Shown piece after piece: positions 30,097-40,381 of a stretch of DNA of 64,000 nucleotides. The stretch is taken from NCBI RefSeq assembly GCF_038592905.1, contig NZ_CP151943.1:4104501-4168500 (forward strand). Direction: 5' to 3'. The notes under the pieces were generated by a model. The model made no database searches, was not told the origin of the DNA, and was given only the letters and a program-made list of their open reading frames with translations. Every line of letters begins with the position of its first letter. Positions within the stretch are counted from its first letter, which is position 1. A program made the position numbers and the translations under genes. The stretch is from Neobacillus sp. FSL H8-0543. Its GTDB lineage: Bacteria > Bacillota > Bacilli > Bacillales > Cytobacillaceae.

Positions 30097-32775
30097 ATGA
30101 AATTCCATGAGATGGAGATAAAACAAGTTGAAAAGGCCTTAGATACCGACTTTTCGTCTGGATTATCACAGGAAGCAGTAAATAATCGGATTGCCAAGCA
30201 CGGCTATAACGAATTGGAAGAAGGAGAAAAGCAATCTGCTTTGCTCTTATTTTTTAGCCAATTTAAAGACTTTATGGTTCTCGTACTACTCGCAGCAACA
30301 TTAGTTTCGGGGTTGCTGGGAGAATATATTGATGCAATCGCCATCATTGCTATTGTCATAATTAATGGTTTTCTTGGATTCTTTCAAGAAAGAAAAGCAG
30401 AGAAATCGCTTCAGGCATTAAAAGAGTTATCAGCTCCTCAAGTTTCCGTCTTGAGGGATGGATTGTGGATTAAAATCCCCTCCAAAGAAATTGTTGCTGG
30501 TGATATTATTAAATTTTCTAGTGGCGATCGGATTGGCGCCGATGTCCGAATTATTGAAGTGCGAAGTTTAGAAATAGAAGAGTCTGCGCTAACGGGTGAG
30601 TCTGTCCCCGTTTCAAAGCATATAAATGGTTTGCAAACACCAAATCCCGGAATTGGTGATATGGAAAACATTGCATTCATGGGCACGATGGTTTCAAGAG
30701 GGAGTGGGATAGGAGTTGTCATTGCCACTGGAATGAAAACCGCTATGGGCCAAATTGCCGATTTACTCCAAAGGGCCCAGACACAAGATACTCCTTTACA
30801 AAGACGGTTAGAACAATTAGGAAAAATCTTAATAACAGTTGCCTTGCTATTAACCGTACTTGTTGTCGTGGTGGGGGTTTTACAAGGAAATGATCTTTAT
30901 ACAATGTTCTTAGCGGGTGTATCACTCGCGGTTGCTGCGATTCCAGAAGGATTACCAGCAATTGTAACAGTTGCTTTATCACTTGGTGTTCAAAAAATGA
31001 TCAAGCAAAATGCAATCGTAAGGAAACTTCCTGCTGTTGAGACACTAGGCTGTGCATCAGTCATTTGTTCCGACAAAACAGGAACATTGACACAAAATAA
31101 AATGACCGTTACCCATTTATGGAGCGGTGGAAATACTTGGACTGTTGATGGTGTAGGGTACCAGCCGCGTGGCGACTTTTACCTGAATAGAGCCCTTGTT
31201 CAGCCAAAGAACGAAAAGGCATTGCAGCAGATGCTAATTTTCGGAATGATTTGTAATCACTCAGATCTGGTCGTAAAAGATGACGATATTATTCTAGATG
31301 GAGATCCGACAGAAGGCGCACTCCTTGTAAGTGCAATGAAAGCAGGTTTTGACCGCACCAACCTATTAAATGAATTCACAATCATCAATGAATTCCCATT
31401 TGATTCAGTAAGAAAAATGATGAGCATGCATGTGAAAGATAAAATGGGCAGGCATTTTATTGTGACAAAGGGTGCTCCTGATGTCATTTTGGGAAAAAGT
31501 GAATCGATTCTTTGGGATGGAAAAACCCAGTTTTTAAGTGATAAAGTGCAAAATAATGTTCAGAATGCTATTAATGAACTTGCTTCACAGGCCCTTCGGA
31601 CGATTGCGATAGCTTTTAAGCCGGTGCAAGCAAATACTGTTATTTTAAGTGAACAGGAAGCAGAGAAAAAGCTTACCTTTATCGGTGTTCAGGGAATGAT
31701 TGACCCGCCTAGACCTGAAGTGAAAGACGCGGTTAAAGAATGTAAGGAAGCGGGAATTAAAACGGTCATGATTACAGGTGATCATGTGATTACAGCAAAG
31801 GCAATTGCAGCTCAACTGGGGATATTAACAAAGAAAAGCAAGGTGCTTGATGGGAATGCCCTTTCTGTCATGTCAGTAGATGAACTAGAAAATATTGTGG
31901 ATGATGTTTCTGTATTTGCTAGAGTCTCACCGGAACATAAATTAAAAATTGTCAAAGCGTTGCAAAATAGAGGCCATATTGTTGCCATGACAGGTGATGG
32001 AGTAAACGATGCACCAGCAATAAAGACAGCTGATATTGGAGTGGCAATGGGTATAACTGGAACAGATGTTGCAAAAGAGGCTTCATCCCTTGTACTGCTG
32101 GACGATAATTTTGCGACAATCAAGGCTGCGATTAAAGAAGGTCGTAATATATATGAAAATATTCGTAAATTTGTCCGCTATCTGCTTGCATCGAACGTTG
32201 GTGAAATATTGGTGATGCTTTTTGCTATGCTATTAGCCCTTCCTCTGCCCTTAGTCCCGATTCAAATTCTATGGGTGAATTTAGTAACGGATGGATTGCC
32301 TGCGATGGCTCTCGGACTTGACCGGCCTGAGGAAGATGTGATGAAACGCAAGCCTCGCAGTCCAAATGAAGGAATATTTGCTCGCGGTTTAGGTTGGAAA
32401 GTAATTTCTAGAGGCTTCCTCATTGGATTAGTAACACTGGTCGCCTTCATTATTGTTTATCATAGAGATACTGATAATCTGCAGTATGCGCAAACAATCG
32501 CATTTGCAACACTTGTCTTGGCGCAGCTTATTCATGTTTTCGATTGCCGCAGTGAAAAATCAGTTTTGTCACGTAATCCATTTGGGAATCCCTACCTTGT
32601 GTGGGCAGTCATTTCATCTCTTGTATTGATGCTGGTTGTTATTTACTATGCACCATTACAGCCAATCTTTCATACCACTGCTATATTAGCAAATGACTGG
32701 TTGCTGATTATTGGACTTTCGTCAATTCCAACTTTTTTACTAGCCGGATCATTTTTGTTAAGAAAAACAAAATAA
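30097..32775 (+). CDS. yloB: Calcium-transporting P-type ATPase (PMR1/SERCA type, YloB)
   Basis: This ATPase exports Ca2+ at the expense of ATP; the B. subtilis homologue YloB is a spore-stage Ca2+ pump. The 892-aa protein has a cation N domain, actuator motif LTGESVPV, the phosphorylation site CSDKTGTLTQNK (D326), the M4 helix AAIPEGLPAIV, hinge GDGVNDAPAIK and ten predicted membrane spans. The start MKFHEM matches the family, but AAGGGGG lies 15 nt away. That site is better placed for a three-codon ORF (30089-30100) whose stop overlaps this ATG, so start by termination-reinitiation is possible. Confidence 0.95.
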   Translation: MKFHEMEIKQVEKALDTDFSSGLSQEAVNNRIAKHGYNELEEGEKQSALLLFFSQFKDFMVLVLLAATLVSGLLGEYIDAIAIIAIVIINGFLGFFQERKAEKSLQALKELSAPQVSVLRDGLWIKIPSKEIVAGDIIKFSSGDRIGADVRIIEVRSLEIEESALTGESVPVSKHINGLQTPNPGIGDMENIAFMGTMVSRGSGIGVVIATGMKTAMGQIADLLQRAQTQDTPLQRRLEQLGKILITVALLLTVLVVVVGVLQGNDLYTMFLAGVSLAVAAIPEGLPAIVTVALSLGVQKMIKQNAIVRKLPAVETLGCASVICSDKTGTLTQNKMTVTHLWSGGNTWTVDGVGYQPRGDFYLNRALVQPKNEKALQQMLIFGMICNHSDLVVKDDDIILDGDPTEGALLVSAMKAGFDRTNLLNEFTIINEFPFDSVRKMMSMHVKDKMGRHFIVTKGAPDVILGKSESILWDGKTQFLSDKVQNNVQNAINELASQALRTIAIAFKPVQANTVILSEQEAEKKLTFIGVQGMIDPPRPEVKDAVKECKEAGIKTVMITGDHVITAKAIAAQLGILTKKSKVLDGNALSVMSVDELENIVDDVSVFARVSPEHKLKIVKALQNRGHIVAMTGDGVNDAPAIKTADIGVAMGITGTDVAKEASSLVLLDDNFATIKAAIKEGRNIYENIRKFVRYLLASNVGEILVMLFAMLLALPLPLVPIQILWVNLVTDGLPAMALGLDRPEEDVMKRKPRSPNEGIFARGLGWKVISRGFLIGLVTLVAFIIVYHRDTDNLQYAQTIAFATLVLAQLIHVFDCRSEKSVLSRNPFGNPYLVWAVISSLVLMLVVIYYAPLQPIFHTTAILANDWLLIIGLSSIPTFLLAGSFLLRKTK

Positions 32776-32790
32776 AGTATGTTATAATCC

Positions 32791-32822
32791 AAAAGGTAAT
32801 AGGGTTTACTCTATTACCTTTT
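32791..32822 (+). terminator. Probable terminator after yloB
   Basis: A 12-bp perfect stem (AAAAGGTAATAG, 32791-32802, with its complement at 32811-32822) ends in four T. It stands between yloB and yicC. Confidence 0.7.
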
Positions 32823-32898
32823 GGCAGTTTTAGAATAATATTATTATCCTATACATATTTAAGAAAGCTGAGCTCTTTTTCGTGGATTGGATGTGTAA

Positions 32899-33777
32899 AT
32901 GATGGTTATTAGTATGACAGGATTTGGAAGAAGTAGGGTGGAGTCAGTAGCCTTTTCAGTGAATGTTGAAGTGAAAACGGTCAACCATCGTTTTTGTGAA
33001 GTGAATATTCGGATGCCAAGACAGCTATTAAAGCTTGAAGATAAAATAAAGAAAAAAATAAATCAGCAGCTGCGCCGCGGCAGGGTAGAAGTCTTCATAA
33101 CAATTGAAGGAGAAGGAAGGATTACTCGCAAAGTCCGCGTCGATTGGAAGCTTATTGAAGAATATCATCTGTTCATCGAGCAAGCGCGCAAAAAATATAA
33201 TATTGAAGGGAAAGTAACACTTCAGGATTTACTTAATCGGAGCGAATTTATACATATTGAAGAAAGCGATGACGGTAATGAAGAGCTTGAAAGCTTAATC
33301 TTGACGGCAACTGAGAAAGCTGTGCTGCTTCTAAAACAAATGCGAATGGCTGAAGGAGAAGAATTAAAAAAGGATTTACTCACTTCTATTTTGCAAGTCG
33401 AAATAAATATTAATGAACTTCAAAAATATGCTCCCCAAGTTGTTTCTTCGTATAAAGAACGATTACAAAAGAGGATGCAAGAGTTTGTTAATGGTCAAAT
33501 TGATGAATCAAAGATTTTAACAGAAGTTGCTATATTTGCAGATAAAGTCGATATTAATGAAGAAATAACTAGGTTGAAGAGTCATATTCAGCAATTTTTA
33601 AAGACAATCGAAGAGCAAGAACCTGTCGGTCGGAAGCTTGATTTTCTCATCCAGGAGATGAACAGAGAAACAAATACGATTGGTTCAAAAGCAAATGATT
33701 CGAATATTGCTAAAAAAGTTGTCGATATAAAAAGTTTGCTGGAAAAATTGAAGGAACAGGTTCAAAATATTGAATAG
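32899..33777 (+). CDS. yloC: YicC family endoribonuclease (YloC)
   Basis: This 292-aa member of the YicC/YloC family has homologues that are endoribonucleases affecting small-RNA and mRNA turnover. Visible are the N-terminal signature SMTGFGRSRVE and NHRFCEVNIRMPRQL. Central coiled-coil helices lead to the DUF1732 C-terminal block EPVGRKLDFLIQEMNRETNTIGSKAND, which holds the conserved acidic residues. The ribosome site is weak (GGATG), and MMVISMTGFG could start at either Met. It heads the yicC-remA-gmk-rpoZ run conserved in Bacillus. Confidence 0.93.
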   Translation: MMVISMTGFGRSRVESVAFSVNVEVKTVNHRFCEVNIRMPRQLLKLEDKIKKKINQQLRRGRVEVFITIEGEGRITRKVRVDWKLIEEYHLFIEQARKKYNIEGKVTLQDLLNRSEFIHIEESDDGNEELESLILTATEKAVLLLKQMRMAEGEELKKDLLTSILQVEININELQKYAPQVVSSYKERLQKRMQEFVNGQIDESKILTEVAIFADKVDINEEITRLKSHIQQFLKTIEEQEPVGRKLDFLIQEMNRETNTIGSKANDSNIAKKVVDIKSLLEKLKEQVQNIE

Positions 33778-33836
33778 ACGGTTTAGAATAGCTTCTGCAA
33801 GGTAAAAATATATTATTGATGATTGGATGATAACAA

Positions 33837-34097
33837 GTGATAAAATTAATTAATATCGGATTTGGAAATATCGTATCTGCCAATCGGATTATTTCAATTG
33901 TTAGCCCTGAATCTGCTCCAATAAAAAGGATTATTCAAGATGCACGAGATCGAGGATCATTAATTGATGCAACTTACGGCAGAAGAACAAGGGCTGTAAT
34001 TGTCATGGATAGTGACCATGTCATTTTATCGGCTGTTCAACCAGAAACAGTTGCTAATCGATTATCTGATCATGATGAAATTATTGATGAAGGGTAG
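33837..34097 (+). CDS. remA: RemA, biofilm matrix regulator
   Basis: RemA is a DNA-binding protein that forms oligomeric rings and activates matrix (eps, tapA) and osmoprotection genes in B. subtilis. The 86-aa product is highly conserved: [40 protein letters not shown] and [15 protein letters not shown]. The start is GTG at 33837 with a weak ribosome site; no better start exists in frame. It lies 59 nt after yicC and 11 nt before gmk. Confidence 0.95.
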   Translation: MIKLINIGFGNIVSANRIISIVSPESAPIKRIIQDARDRGSLIDATYGRRTRAVIVMDSDHVILSAVQPETVANRLSDHDEIIDEG

Positions 34098-34105
34098 GAT
34101 ATTAG

Positions 34106-34723
<618 letters not shown>

Positions 34724-34724
34724 A

Positions 34725-34934
34725 ATGTTGTATCCTTCTATAGATTCATTGCTTAATAAAATTGATTCAAAATACTCGCTTGTTTCCGTTGCAGCAAAAC
34801 GTGCCCGTTCAATGCAACAAAGCCGTGATGAAAGATTACCGAAGTATGTTTCATACAAATTTGTAGGGAAAGCTCTTGAAGAAATCTACAGTGGAGAGCT
34901 AACATATCGAATCGCCAAGAAATCTGCTGAATAA
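34725..34934 (+). CDS. rpoZ: RNA polymerase omega subunit
   Basis: Omega assists assembly and stability of beta'. The 69-aa product has the conserved core [13 protein letters not shown] and the C-terminal half [16 protein letters not shown] start at the ATG at 34725, after GGAGG at 8-nt spacing; the longer frame from 34683 lies inside gmk. A terminator follows, ending the gmk transcript. Confidence 0.96.
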   Translation: MLYPSIDSLLNKIDSKYSLVSVAAKRARSMQQSRDERLPKYVSYKFVGKALEEIYSGELTYRIAKKSAE

Positions 34935-34971
34935 CATTAAGGATCAATCTTAAATAGAAAAGTATTTAATG

Positions 34972-35006
34972 AAAGGCCTGACAACACCAGTGTGTCAGCC
35001 TTTTTA
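34972..35006 (+). terminator. Terminator after rpoZ
   Basis: The stem AAAGGCCTGACA with TGTCAGCCTTT (34972-34983 and 34993-35003, one bulge) is followed by T residues. Confidence 0.85.
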
Positions 35007-35026
35007 TTTTTCTTAGCAAAATTCAG

Positions 35027-35081
35027 TGTTGATGGAGCGGACTGCCCGCGGAAAGTGAAGTGCCTGGAGCTCCAATCAACA
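35027..35081 (+). repeat. GC-rich dispersed repeat, copy 3, internally deleted
   Basis: The 55-bp segment keeps both ends of the 6535-6666 element: TGTTGAT-GGAGCGGA at the left and CTGCCCGCGGAAAG...CCAATCAACA at the right. The whole central hairpin region is missing. Confidence 0.75.
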
Positions 35082-35199
35082 GGCAAGTAAACCTTTATGA
35101 AAAGTTTTTGTAGAAAAACGGCTGAAAAAGGTGAAAAATCGGTAGTAGTCTAGCATAATAAAAGAATAAGTACGAGACTGAAGTGGGGGTATGATGACA

Positions 35200-36417
35200 A
35201 TGAAAAAAAGAATATTATTATGTGTAACAGGTGGAATCGCTGTATACAAAGCAGCGGCCTTAACCAGTAAACTAGTTCAGGCTGGATTTGAAGTGAAGGT
35301 TATTATGAGTGACGCTGCAGCAAAATTTGTTTCCCCGTTAACCTTTCAGGCATTGTCCCGCAATGAAGTTTACATAGATACGTTTGAAGAAAAAAATCCT
35401 AATGTAATTGCACACATTGATCTTGCTGATTGGCCAGATCTTATTGTCGTTGCGCCAGCGACAGCAAATACAATTGCTAAACTAGCAAACGGAATAGCTG
35501 ATAACATGATTACAACAACATTATTGGCAGCGACAGCTCCCGTTTGGATTGCACCGGCAATGAATGTTCATATGTATGATCATCCAGCAGTGAAAAAGAA
35601 TATATCGATCTTAGCCGGATATGGTTATCAATTTATCGAACCGAGTGAAGGGTACCTTGCATGCGGGTATATTGGCAAAGGTCGACTAGAGGAGCCAGAG
35701 AAAATCGTCCAGTTAATCAATGACCGCTTCTTACAGAAAGATATTTTAAAGCTTAAAGGGAAAACGGTAGTTATTACTGCGGGCCCAACGAGAGAAAAAA
35801 TCGACCCTGTTCGGTTTATCTCAAATCATTCCACAGGCAAAATGGGATATGCCCTTGCAGAAGCTGCAAAAAAAGAAGGGGCAAAGGTCGTGTTAATATC
35901 TGGACCTGTTAATCTAACCGCGCCATCTGGTTTACAATTAGTTAAGGTAGAGAGTGCAGAAGACATGTATCTAGAGGTTTTTAAATACGCAGATGCTGCT
36001 GATGTCGTCATTAAAACAGCTGCGGTTGCTGATTACCGTCCAAAAATAACCTATGACTATAAAATGAAGAAGCAGACCGGGAATGCCATTCTTGAACTTG
36101 AACGAACGAAAGATATATTGCTTGAATTAGGAAAAATGAAGAAAAATCATGTGCTTGTTGGCTTTGCAGCTGAGACAGACAATGTTGAAGAATACGCAAA
36201 GAAAAAGTTACAGGCTAAAAACACCGATATGATTGTTGCCAATAATGTAACTGCTGAAGGAGCGGGCTTTGGATCAGATACCAATATCGTTACGATTTAT
36301 AAACGTGTTGGGCCAAAAATTGAGCTTCCATTGCTGTCTAAAAGGGAAGTTGCCCAAAGAATAATTGATGAAATAGCAGTGTCGCTGAAGGATTTGGAAC
36401 CAAATGAAGATCGCTAG
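35200..36417 (+). CDS. coaBC: CoaBC, phosphopantothenoylcysteine synthetase/decarboxylase
   Basis: This bifunctional coenzyme A enzyme adds cysteine to phosphopantothenate and then decarboxylates the product. The N-terminal flavoprotein decarboxylase half (about residues 1-185) has GGIAVYKAAALT, PAMNVHMYDHP and the active-site Cys in ACGYIGKGR. The C-terminal synthetase half has VITAGPTREKIDPVRFISNHS and AAVADYRP. I choose the ATG at 35200 (405 aa), 10 nt from GGGGG; ATGs at 35191 and 35194 lie too close to it. It overlaps priA by 14 nt. Confidence 0.96.
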   Translation: MKKRILLCVTGGIAVYKAAALTSKLVQAGFEVKVIMSDAAAKFVSPLTFQALSRNEVYIDTFEEKNPNVIAHIDLADWPDLIVVAPATANTIAKLANGIADNMITTTLLAATAPVWIAPAMNVHMYDHPAVKKNISILAGYGYQFIEPSEGYLACGYIGKGRLEEPEKIVQLINDRFLQKDILKLKGKTVVITAGPTREKIDPVRFISNHSTGKMGYALAEAAKKEGAKVVLISGPVNLTAPSGLQLVKVESAEDMYLEVFKYADAADVVIKTAAVADYRPKITYDYKMKKQTGNAILELERTKDILLELGKMKKNHVLVGFAAETDNVEEYAKKKLQAKNTDMIVANNVTAEGAGFGSDTNIVTIYKRVGPKIELPLLSKREVAQRIIDEIAVSLKDLEPNEDR

Positions 36418-38815
36418 CGTAATTGTTGATGTACCAGCTAAACATACAGACAAGACGTTTGACTATCTGATTCCTGAAGAGTGGACGGATACGATTCAGC
36501 CAGGGATGAGAGTGATTGTCCCATTTGGACCTAGAAAGATTCAAGGTTTTATTACCGGGATTAAGTCAGAATCTGCTTTTGAAAAACTTCGTGAGATTAT
36601 TGAACCAATGGACCTTGAGCCAGTCCTTAATAAGGAACAACTAAAGCTAGCTGCTTGGTTGACTGATACGACACTCTGTTTTAAAATTTTTGCTCTTCAG
36701 GTTATGCTTCCAGCAGCATTGAAAGCGAAATACGATAAGAAAGTCAAACTTGCTCAAGGAATAAATAAAGAGAATTTACCGGTAAAGCTACATGAATTTT
36801 TCAAAAACGAACAATTTTTTTCATGGGAGGATGCTTTAAAGAATGGGTTAGTTCCTATCCTCCAACGAGAAGCGGCTAAAGGTCATCTTGAGATTATTTA
36901 TGAAGTAAAGGAAAGACTCAAAAAAAAGTATATAAAATTTGTTCAACCCCTTGTAGCAGAAGCAGAATTGGAAGTTGTGATAAATAAACTACCCAAAAGA
37001 GCAGAAAAACAGAAGGAAGTATTAAGTTATTTTGTTCAACATCCTGATGCGGTTGAAATGAGAATACTATTAAAAGACTTAAATATTTCTGCCGCTACAG
37101 TAAAAGCTCTAGTTGAAAAAAGACTATTAACGGAACAGGATCAGGAGGTTTACCGAGACCCCTATCAAAATAGAGTGTTTGAACGTACGTTGCCATTACC
37201 ATTAACGAATGATCAGCAAACAGTTATCAAACCAATTTTAAATACAATTGAAAATAACCTTCATGAGGTATTCCTGCTTTATGGGGTAACAGGAAGCGGC
37301 AAGACAGAAATTTATCTGCAATCGATTCAAGAGGTTATTGAAAAGGGACAGGAAGCGATTGTTCTAGTTCCTGAAATTGCCCTTACACCGCAGATGGTAA
37401 ATCGTTTTAAAGGCAGATTTGGAAACCTGGTGGCTGTTTTACACAGTGGGCTTTCAGCGGGTGAAAAATATGATGAATGGAGAAAGATTCAACGCAATGA
37501 GGTTAGTGTTGTTGTAGGAGCACGATCAGCGATTTTTGCTCCGTTTGAAAATCTTGGAATTATCATCATTGATGAAGAACATGAAACAAGCTATAAGCAA
37601 GAAGATATGCCGAGGTACCATGCAAGGGATGTTGCCATCGAACGAGCTAAAAATTATAACTGTCCTGTTGTACTCGGCAGTGCAACCCCATCGCTTGAAT
37701 CATTTGCCAGGGCTCAAAAAAGCGTCTATCAGATACTGACTCTTCCAAGGCGAATGAACCAGCAGGCACTTCCAGCGGTTGAAATTATCGATATGCGTGA
37801 AGAGCTACGTGATGGAAATCGTTCCATGTTTTCTAGAAAGCTTTTTGAAATGCTTAAAGGAAGAATCGAGAGAAAAGAGCAGACAGTCTTATTTTTAAAT
37901 AAACGTGGTCACTCTTCGTTCGTCATGTGTAGGGATTGCGGCTATGTCATGAATTGTCCTAATTGTGATATTTCCTTAACCTACCACCGTGTAAATGAAC
38001 AAATGAAGTGTCATTATTGCAGTTTTGAAGCACCTGTTCCCAAAAGTTGTCCAGAATGTAATAGTGAATATATCCGTTATTTTGGAACGGGAACGCAAAA
38101 GGTAGAGGATGAACTGGGTAAGATCCTTCCTGAGGCAAGGATCATTCGTATGGATGTAGATACAACCGGCAGAAAGGGTTCGCATGAAAGACTATTAAAG
38201 GATTTTCAAGATGGAAAGGCAGATATACTTTTAGGGACGCAAATGATAGCGAAAGGTCTTGATTTTCCAAATATCACGCTAGTGGGAGTTCTCTCTGCAG
38301 ATACCATGCTCCATTTACCTGATTTCCGTTCTTCTGAGAAAACCTTTCAGCTGTTAACCCAGGTGAGCGGCAGAGCAGGGCGCCACGAATTACCGGGAGA
38401 GGTCGTCATCCAAACCTATACTCCTGAGCATTACAGTATAGAACTGGCCGGAAAACAAGATTTTGACCGCTTTTACCATAGAGAAATGATGGCTCGGAAA
38501 ATGCATAGTTATCCGCCGTTTTATTATTTATCCTTAATTACTGTTAGCCACGAGGAGTTAATAACTGTAATTTCTGCAACTGAGAAAATTGCAGCCTTTG
38601 TTCGTTCACGTATTTCTAACCGTGCTGTAGTCCTTGGACCATCAGCATCGCCTATTCCGCGAATTAACAATAGATATCGCTATCAATGTTTAATCAAATA
38701 TAAGCGTGAACCAGAGCTATACCCAACGTTAAAGACCATACTAGATCAATACCAGCCAAATGCAAAAAGCGGATTGCTGGTATCCATCGACGTTAACCCC
38801 TTTATTTTAATGTAA
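36404..38815 (+). CDS. priA: PriA, primosomal replication restart helicase
   Basis: PriA reloads the replisome at stalled forks as a 3'-5' helicase. The 803-aa protein has an N-terminal 3'BD, Walker A LYGVTGSGKTEIYL (about residue 293 on) and a DEEH box (IIIIDEEHETSYKQED). The Cys-rich zinc region is CRDCGYVMNCPNC followed by CHYC and CPEC, and the helicase motif VSGRAGR comes after it. It starts inside coaBC and so is probably translationally coupled. Order and length match Bacillus. Confidence 0.98.
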   Translation: MKIASVIVDVPAKHTDKTFDYLIPEEWTDTIQPGMRVIVPFGPRKIQGFITGIKSESAFEKLREIIEPMDLEPVLNKEQLKLAAWLTDTTLCFKIFALQVMLPAALKAKYDKKVKLAQGINKENLPVKLHEFFKNEQFFSWEDALKNGLVPILQREAAKGHLEIIYEVKERLKKKYIKFVQPLVAEAELEVVINKLPKRAEKQKEVLSYFVQHPDAVEMRILLKDLNISAATVKALVEKRLLTEQDQEVYRDPYQNRVFERTLPLPLTNDQQTVIKPILNTIENNLHEVFLLYGVTGSGKTEIYLQSIQEVIEKGQEAIVLVPEIALTPQMVNRFKGRFGNLVAVLHSGLSAGEKYDEWRKIQRNEVSVVVGARSAIFAPFENLGIIIIDEEHETSYKQEDMPRYHARDVAIERAKNYNCPVVLGSATPSLESFARAQKSVYQILTLPRRMNQQALPAVEIIDMREELRDGNRSMFSRKLFEMLKGRIERKEQTVLFLNKRGHSSFVMCRDCGYVMNCPNCDISLTYHRVNEQMKCHYCSFEAPVPKSCPECNSEYIRYFGTGTQKVEDELGKILPEARIIRMDVDTTGRKGSHERLLKDFQDGKADILLGTQMIAKGLDFPNITLVGVLSADTMLHLPDFRSSEKTFQLLTQVSGRAGRHELPGEVVIQTYTPEHYSIELAGKQDFDRFYHREMMARKMHSYPPFYYLSLITVSHEELITVISATEKIAAFVRSRISNRAVVLGPSASPIPRINNRYRYQCLIKYKREPELYPTLKTILDQYQPNAKSGLLVSIDVNPFILM

Positions 38816-38950
38816 AATACCTAAATATCGCGGTAATAAAGGTTATGATCATGGTTTTTGGGCGAAAATGATAGCAATAAATTTGATGAAATTAGTTGAA
38901 AGAAAGAGCATTACTTTTTTACTGAAAAAAGCATAAATGGAGGAACAGTT

Positions 38951-39436
38951 TTGGCAATAAAAAAGATTATTACTTACCCGGCAGAAGTTCTCGAAAAACA
39001 GTGTAAGCCGGTTCAGAAGTTTGACAAAAAGCTTGGGAAATTGCTCGATGATATGTATGATACGATGATTGAACATGATGGTGTTGGACTAGCAGCACCT
39101 CAAATCGGACTTGAAGAGAGAATTGCTATTGTCGATATCGATAATGAATTAGGGACCATTGAAATGATTAATCCAAGAATAATTGAGACCTCTGGAGAAC
39201 AAAATGGCCCAGAAGGATGCTTAAGTTTTCCTGACCTTTTTGGAGAGGTCACAAGACCTAATTATGTGAAGATTGAGGCCTTCGACCGAAAAGGAAGAAA
39301 GTATATACTTGAAGCAGAGGAATTCCTAGCAAGGGCAATTCAACACGAAATAGACCATTTAGACGGGATATTATTCACAACAAAGGTAACCCGCTATCTC
39401 GAGGTAGATGAGTTAAAAGGAGTAGAAAGTGAATGA
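38951..39436 (+). CDS. def: Peptide deformylase
   Basis: Def removes the N-formyl group from new proteins. The 161-aa metalloenzyme has all three motifs: [10 protein letters not shown] (about 42-51), EGCLSF with the metal Cys, and QHEIDHLDG with the two His and catalytic Glu. The start is TTG at 38951, 7 nt after GGAGG, giving [15 protein letters not shown]; a TTG start at this position is consistent with the family N-terminus. It overlaps fmt by 4 nt, the classic def-fmt pair. Confidence 0.97.
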   Translation: MAIKKIITYPAEVLEKQCKPVQKFDKKLGKLLDDMYDTMIEHDGVGLAAPQIGLEERIAIVDIDNELGTIEMINPRIIETSGEQNGPEGCLSFPDLFGEVTRPNYVKIEAFDRKGRKYILEAEEFLARAIQHEIDHLDGILFTTKVTRYLEVDELKGVESE

Positions 39437-40377
39437 CCAAAGTTATTTTTATGGGTACACCTGATTTTTCAGTAAAAGTGCTTCAAAAGATTATAAATGA
39501 CGGTTATGAAGTGATTGGTGTTGTAACCCAGCCAGACCGTCCAGTGGGAAGAAAAAGAGTATTAACTCCTCCCCCTGTAAAGGCAGAAGCAATGAAACAC
39601 GGAATTCCTGTCTATCAGCCTGAGAAAATACGTCAGCAAGAAGAATACGAAAAGATTATCAGCTTAGAACCGGACTTAATTATTACAGCAGCATTTGGGC
39701 AAATCTTACCGAAGGAATTGTTAGATGCCCCGGCACACGGCTGTATTAACGTCCATGCCTCTCTCCTTCCTGAACTCCGCGGGGGTGCACCTATTCATTA
39801 TGCAATCATCCAAGGAAAGAAGAAAACAGGAATTACGATTATGTACATGGTTGAAAAATTAGATGCTGGAGACATTTTAACACAGGTTGAAGTTCCTATC
39901 ACTGAGGATGACAATGTCGGTACACTGCATAATAAGCTAAGCGAGGCAGGAGCGACTTTGCTTTCAGAAACACTGCCCCGTTTACTTGATGGGCAGATCA
40001 CACCCATTCCCCAAAATAATGATGATGCAACCTTTGCTTTTAATATAAAGCGTGAGCAGGAGAAGATTGATTGGTCAAAGTCTGGGGAAGAAATCTATAA
40101 CCATGTCCGCGGTTTAAATCCCTGGCCGGTTGCTTTTACACTGCTTGATGGACAGGTATTAAAAGTTTGGAAGACTGAAAAGGTATCTGGGATAACGAGG
40201 CAAGAGCCAGGTACTATCTTAAAAAGTGAAACGGATGGAATAACAGTAAGTACTGGAAACGAAACATCAATAATGATTACAGAGCTGCAGCCAGCTGGGA
40301 AAACAAGAATGAAGAGTGACGTATTCTTCAGGGGAGCCGGTTCGAAACTAATAATAGGCAGCAAATTAGGAGAATAA
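39433..40377 (+). CDS. fmt: Methionyl-tRNA formyltransferase
   Basis: Fmt formylates initiator Met-tRNA using 10-formyl-THF. The 314-aa protein has FMGTPDFSV at the N-terminus, the folate and catalytic loop [21 protein letters not shown] (about residues 105-125; Asn-His in NVHASLLP) and the C-terminal OB-like domain ([10 protein letters not shown]). It overlaps def and lies 4 nt before rsmB, in the conserved priA-def-fmt-rsmB run. Confidence 0.97.
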   Translation: MTKVIFMGTPDFSVKVLQKIINDGYEVIGVVTQPDRPVGRKRVLTPPPVKAEAMKHGIPVYQPEKIRQQEEYEKIISLEPDLIITAAFGQILPKELLDAPAHGCINVHASLLPELRGGAPIHYAIIQGKKKTGITIMYMVEKLDAGDILTQVEVPITEDDNVGTLHNKLSEAGATLLSETLPRLLDGQITPIPQNNDDATFAFNIKREQEKIDWSKSGEEIYNHVRGLNPWPVAFTLLDGQVLKVWKTEKVSGITRQEPGTILKSETDGITVSTGNETSIMITELQPAGKTRMKSDVFFRGAGSKLIIGSKLGE

Positions 40378-40381
40378 TGAT

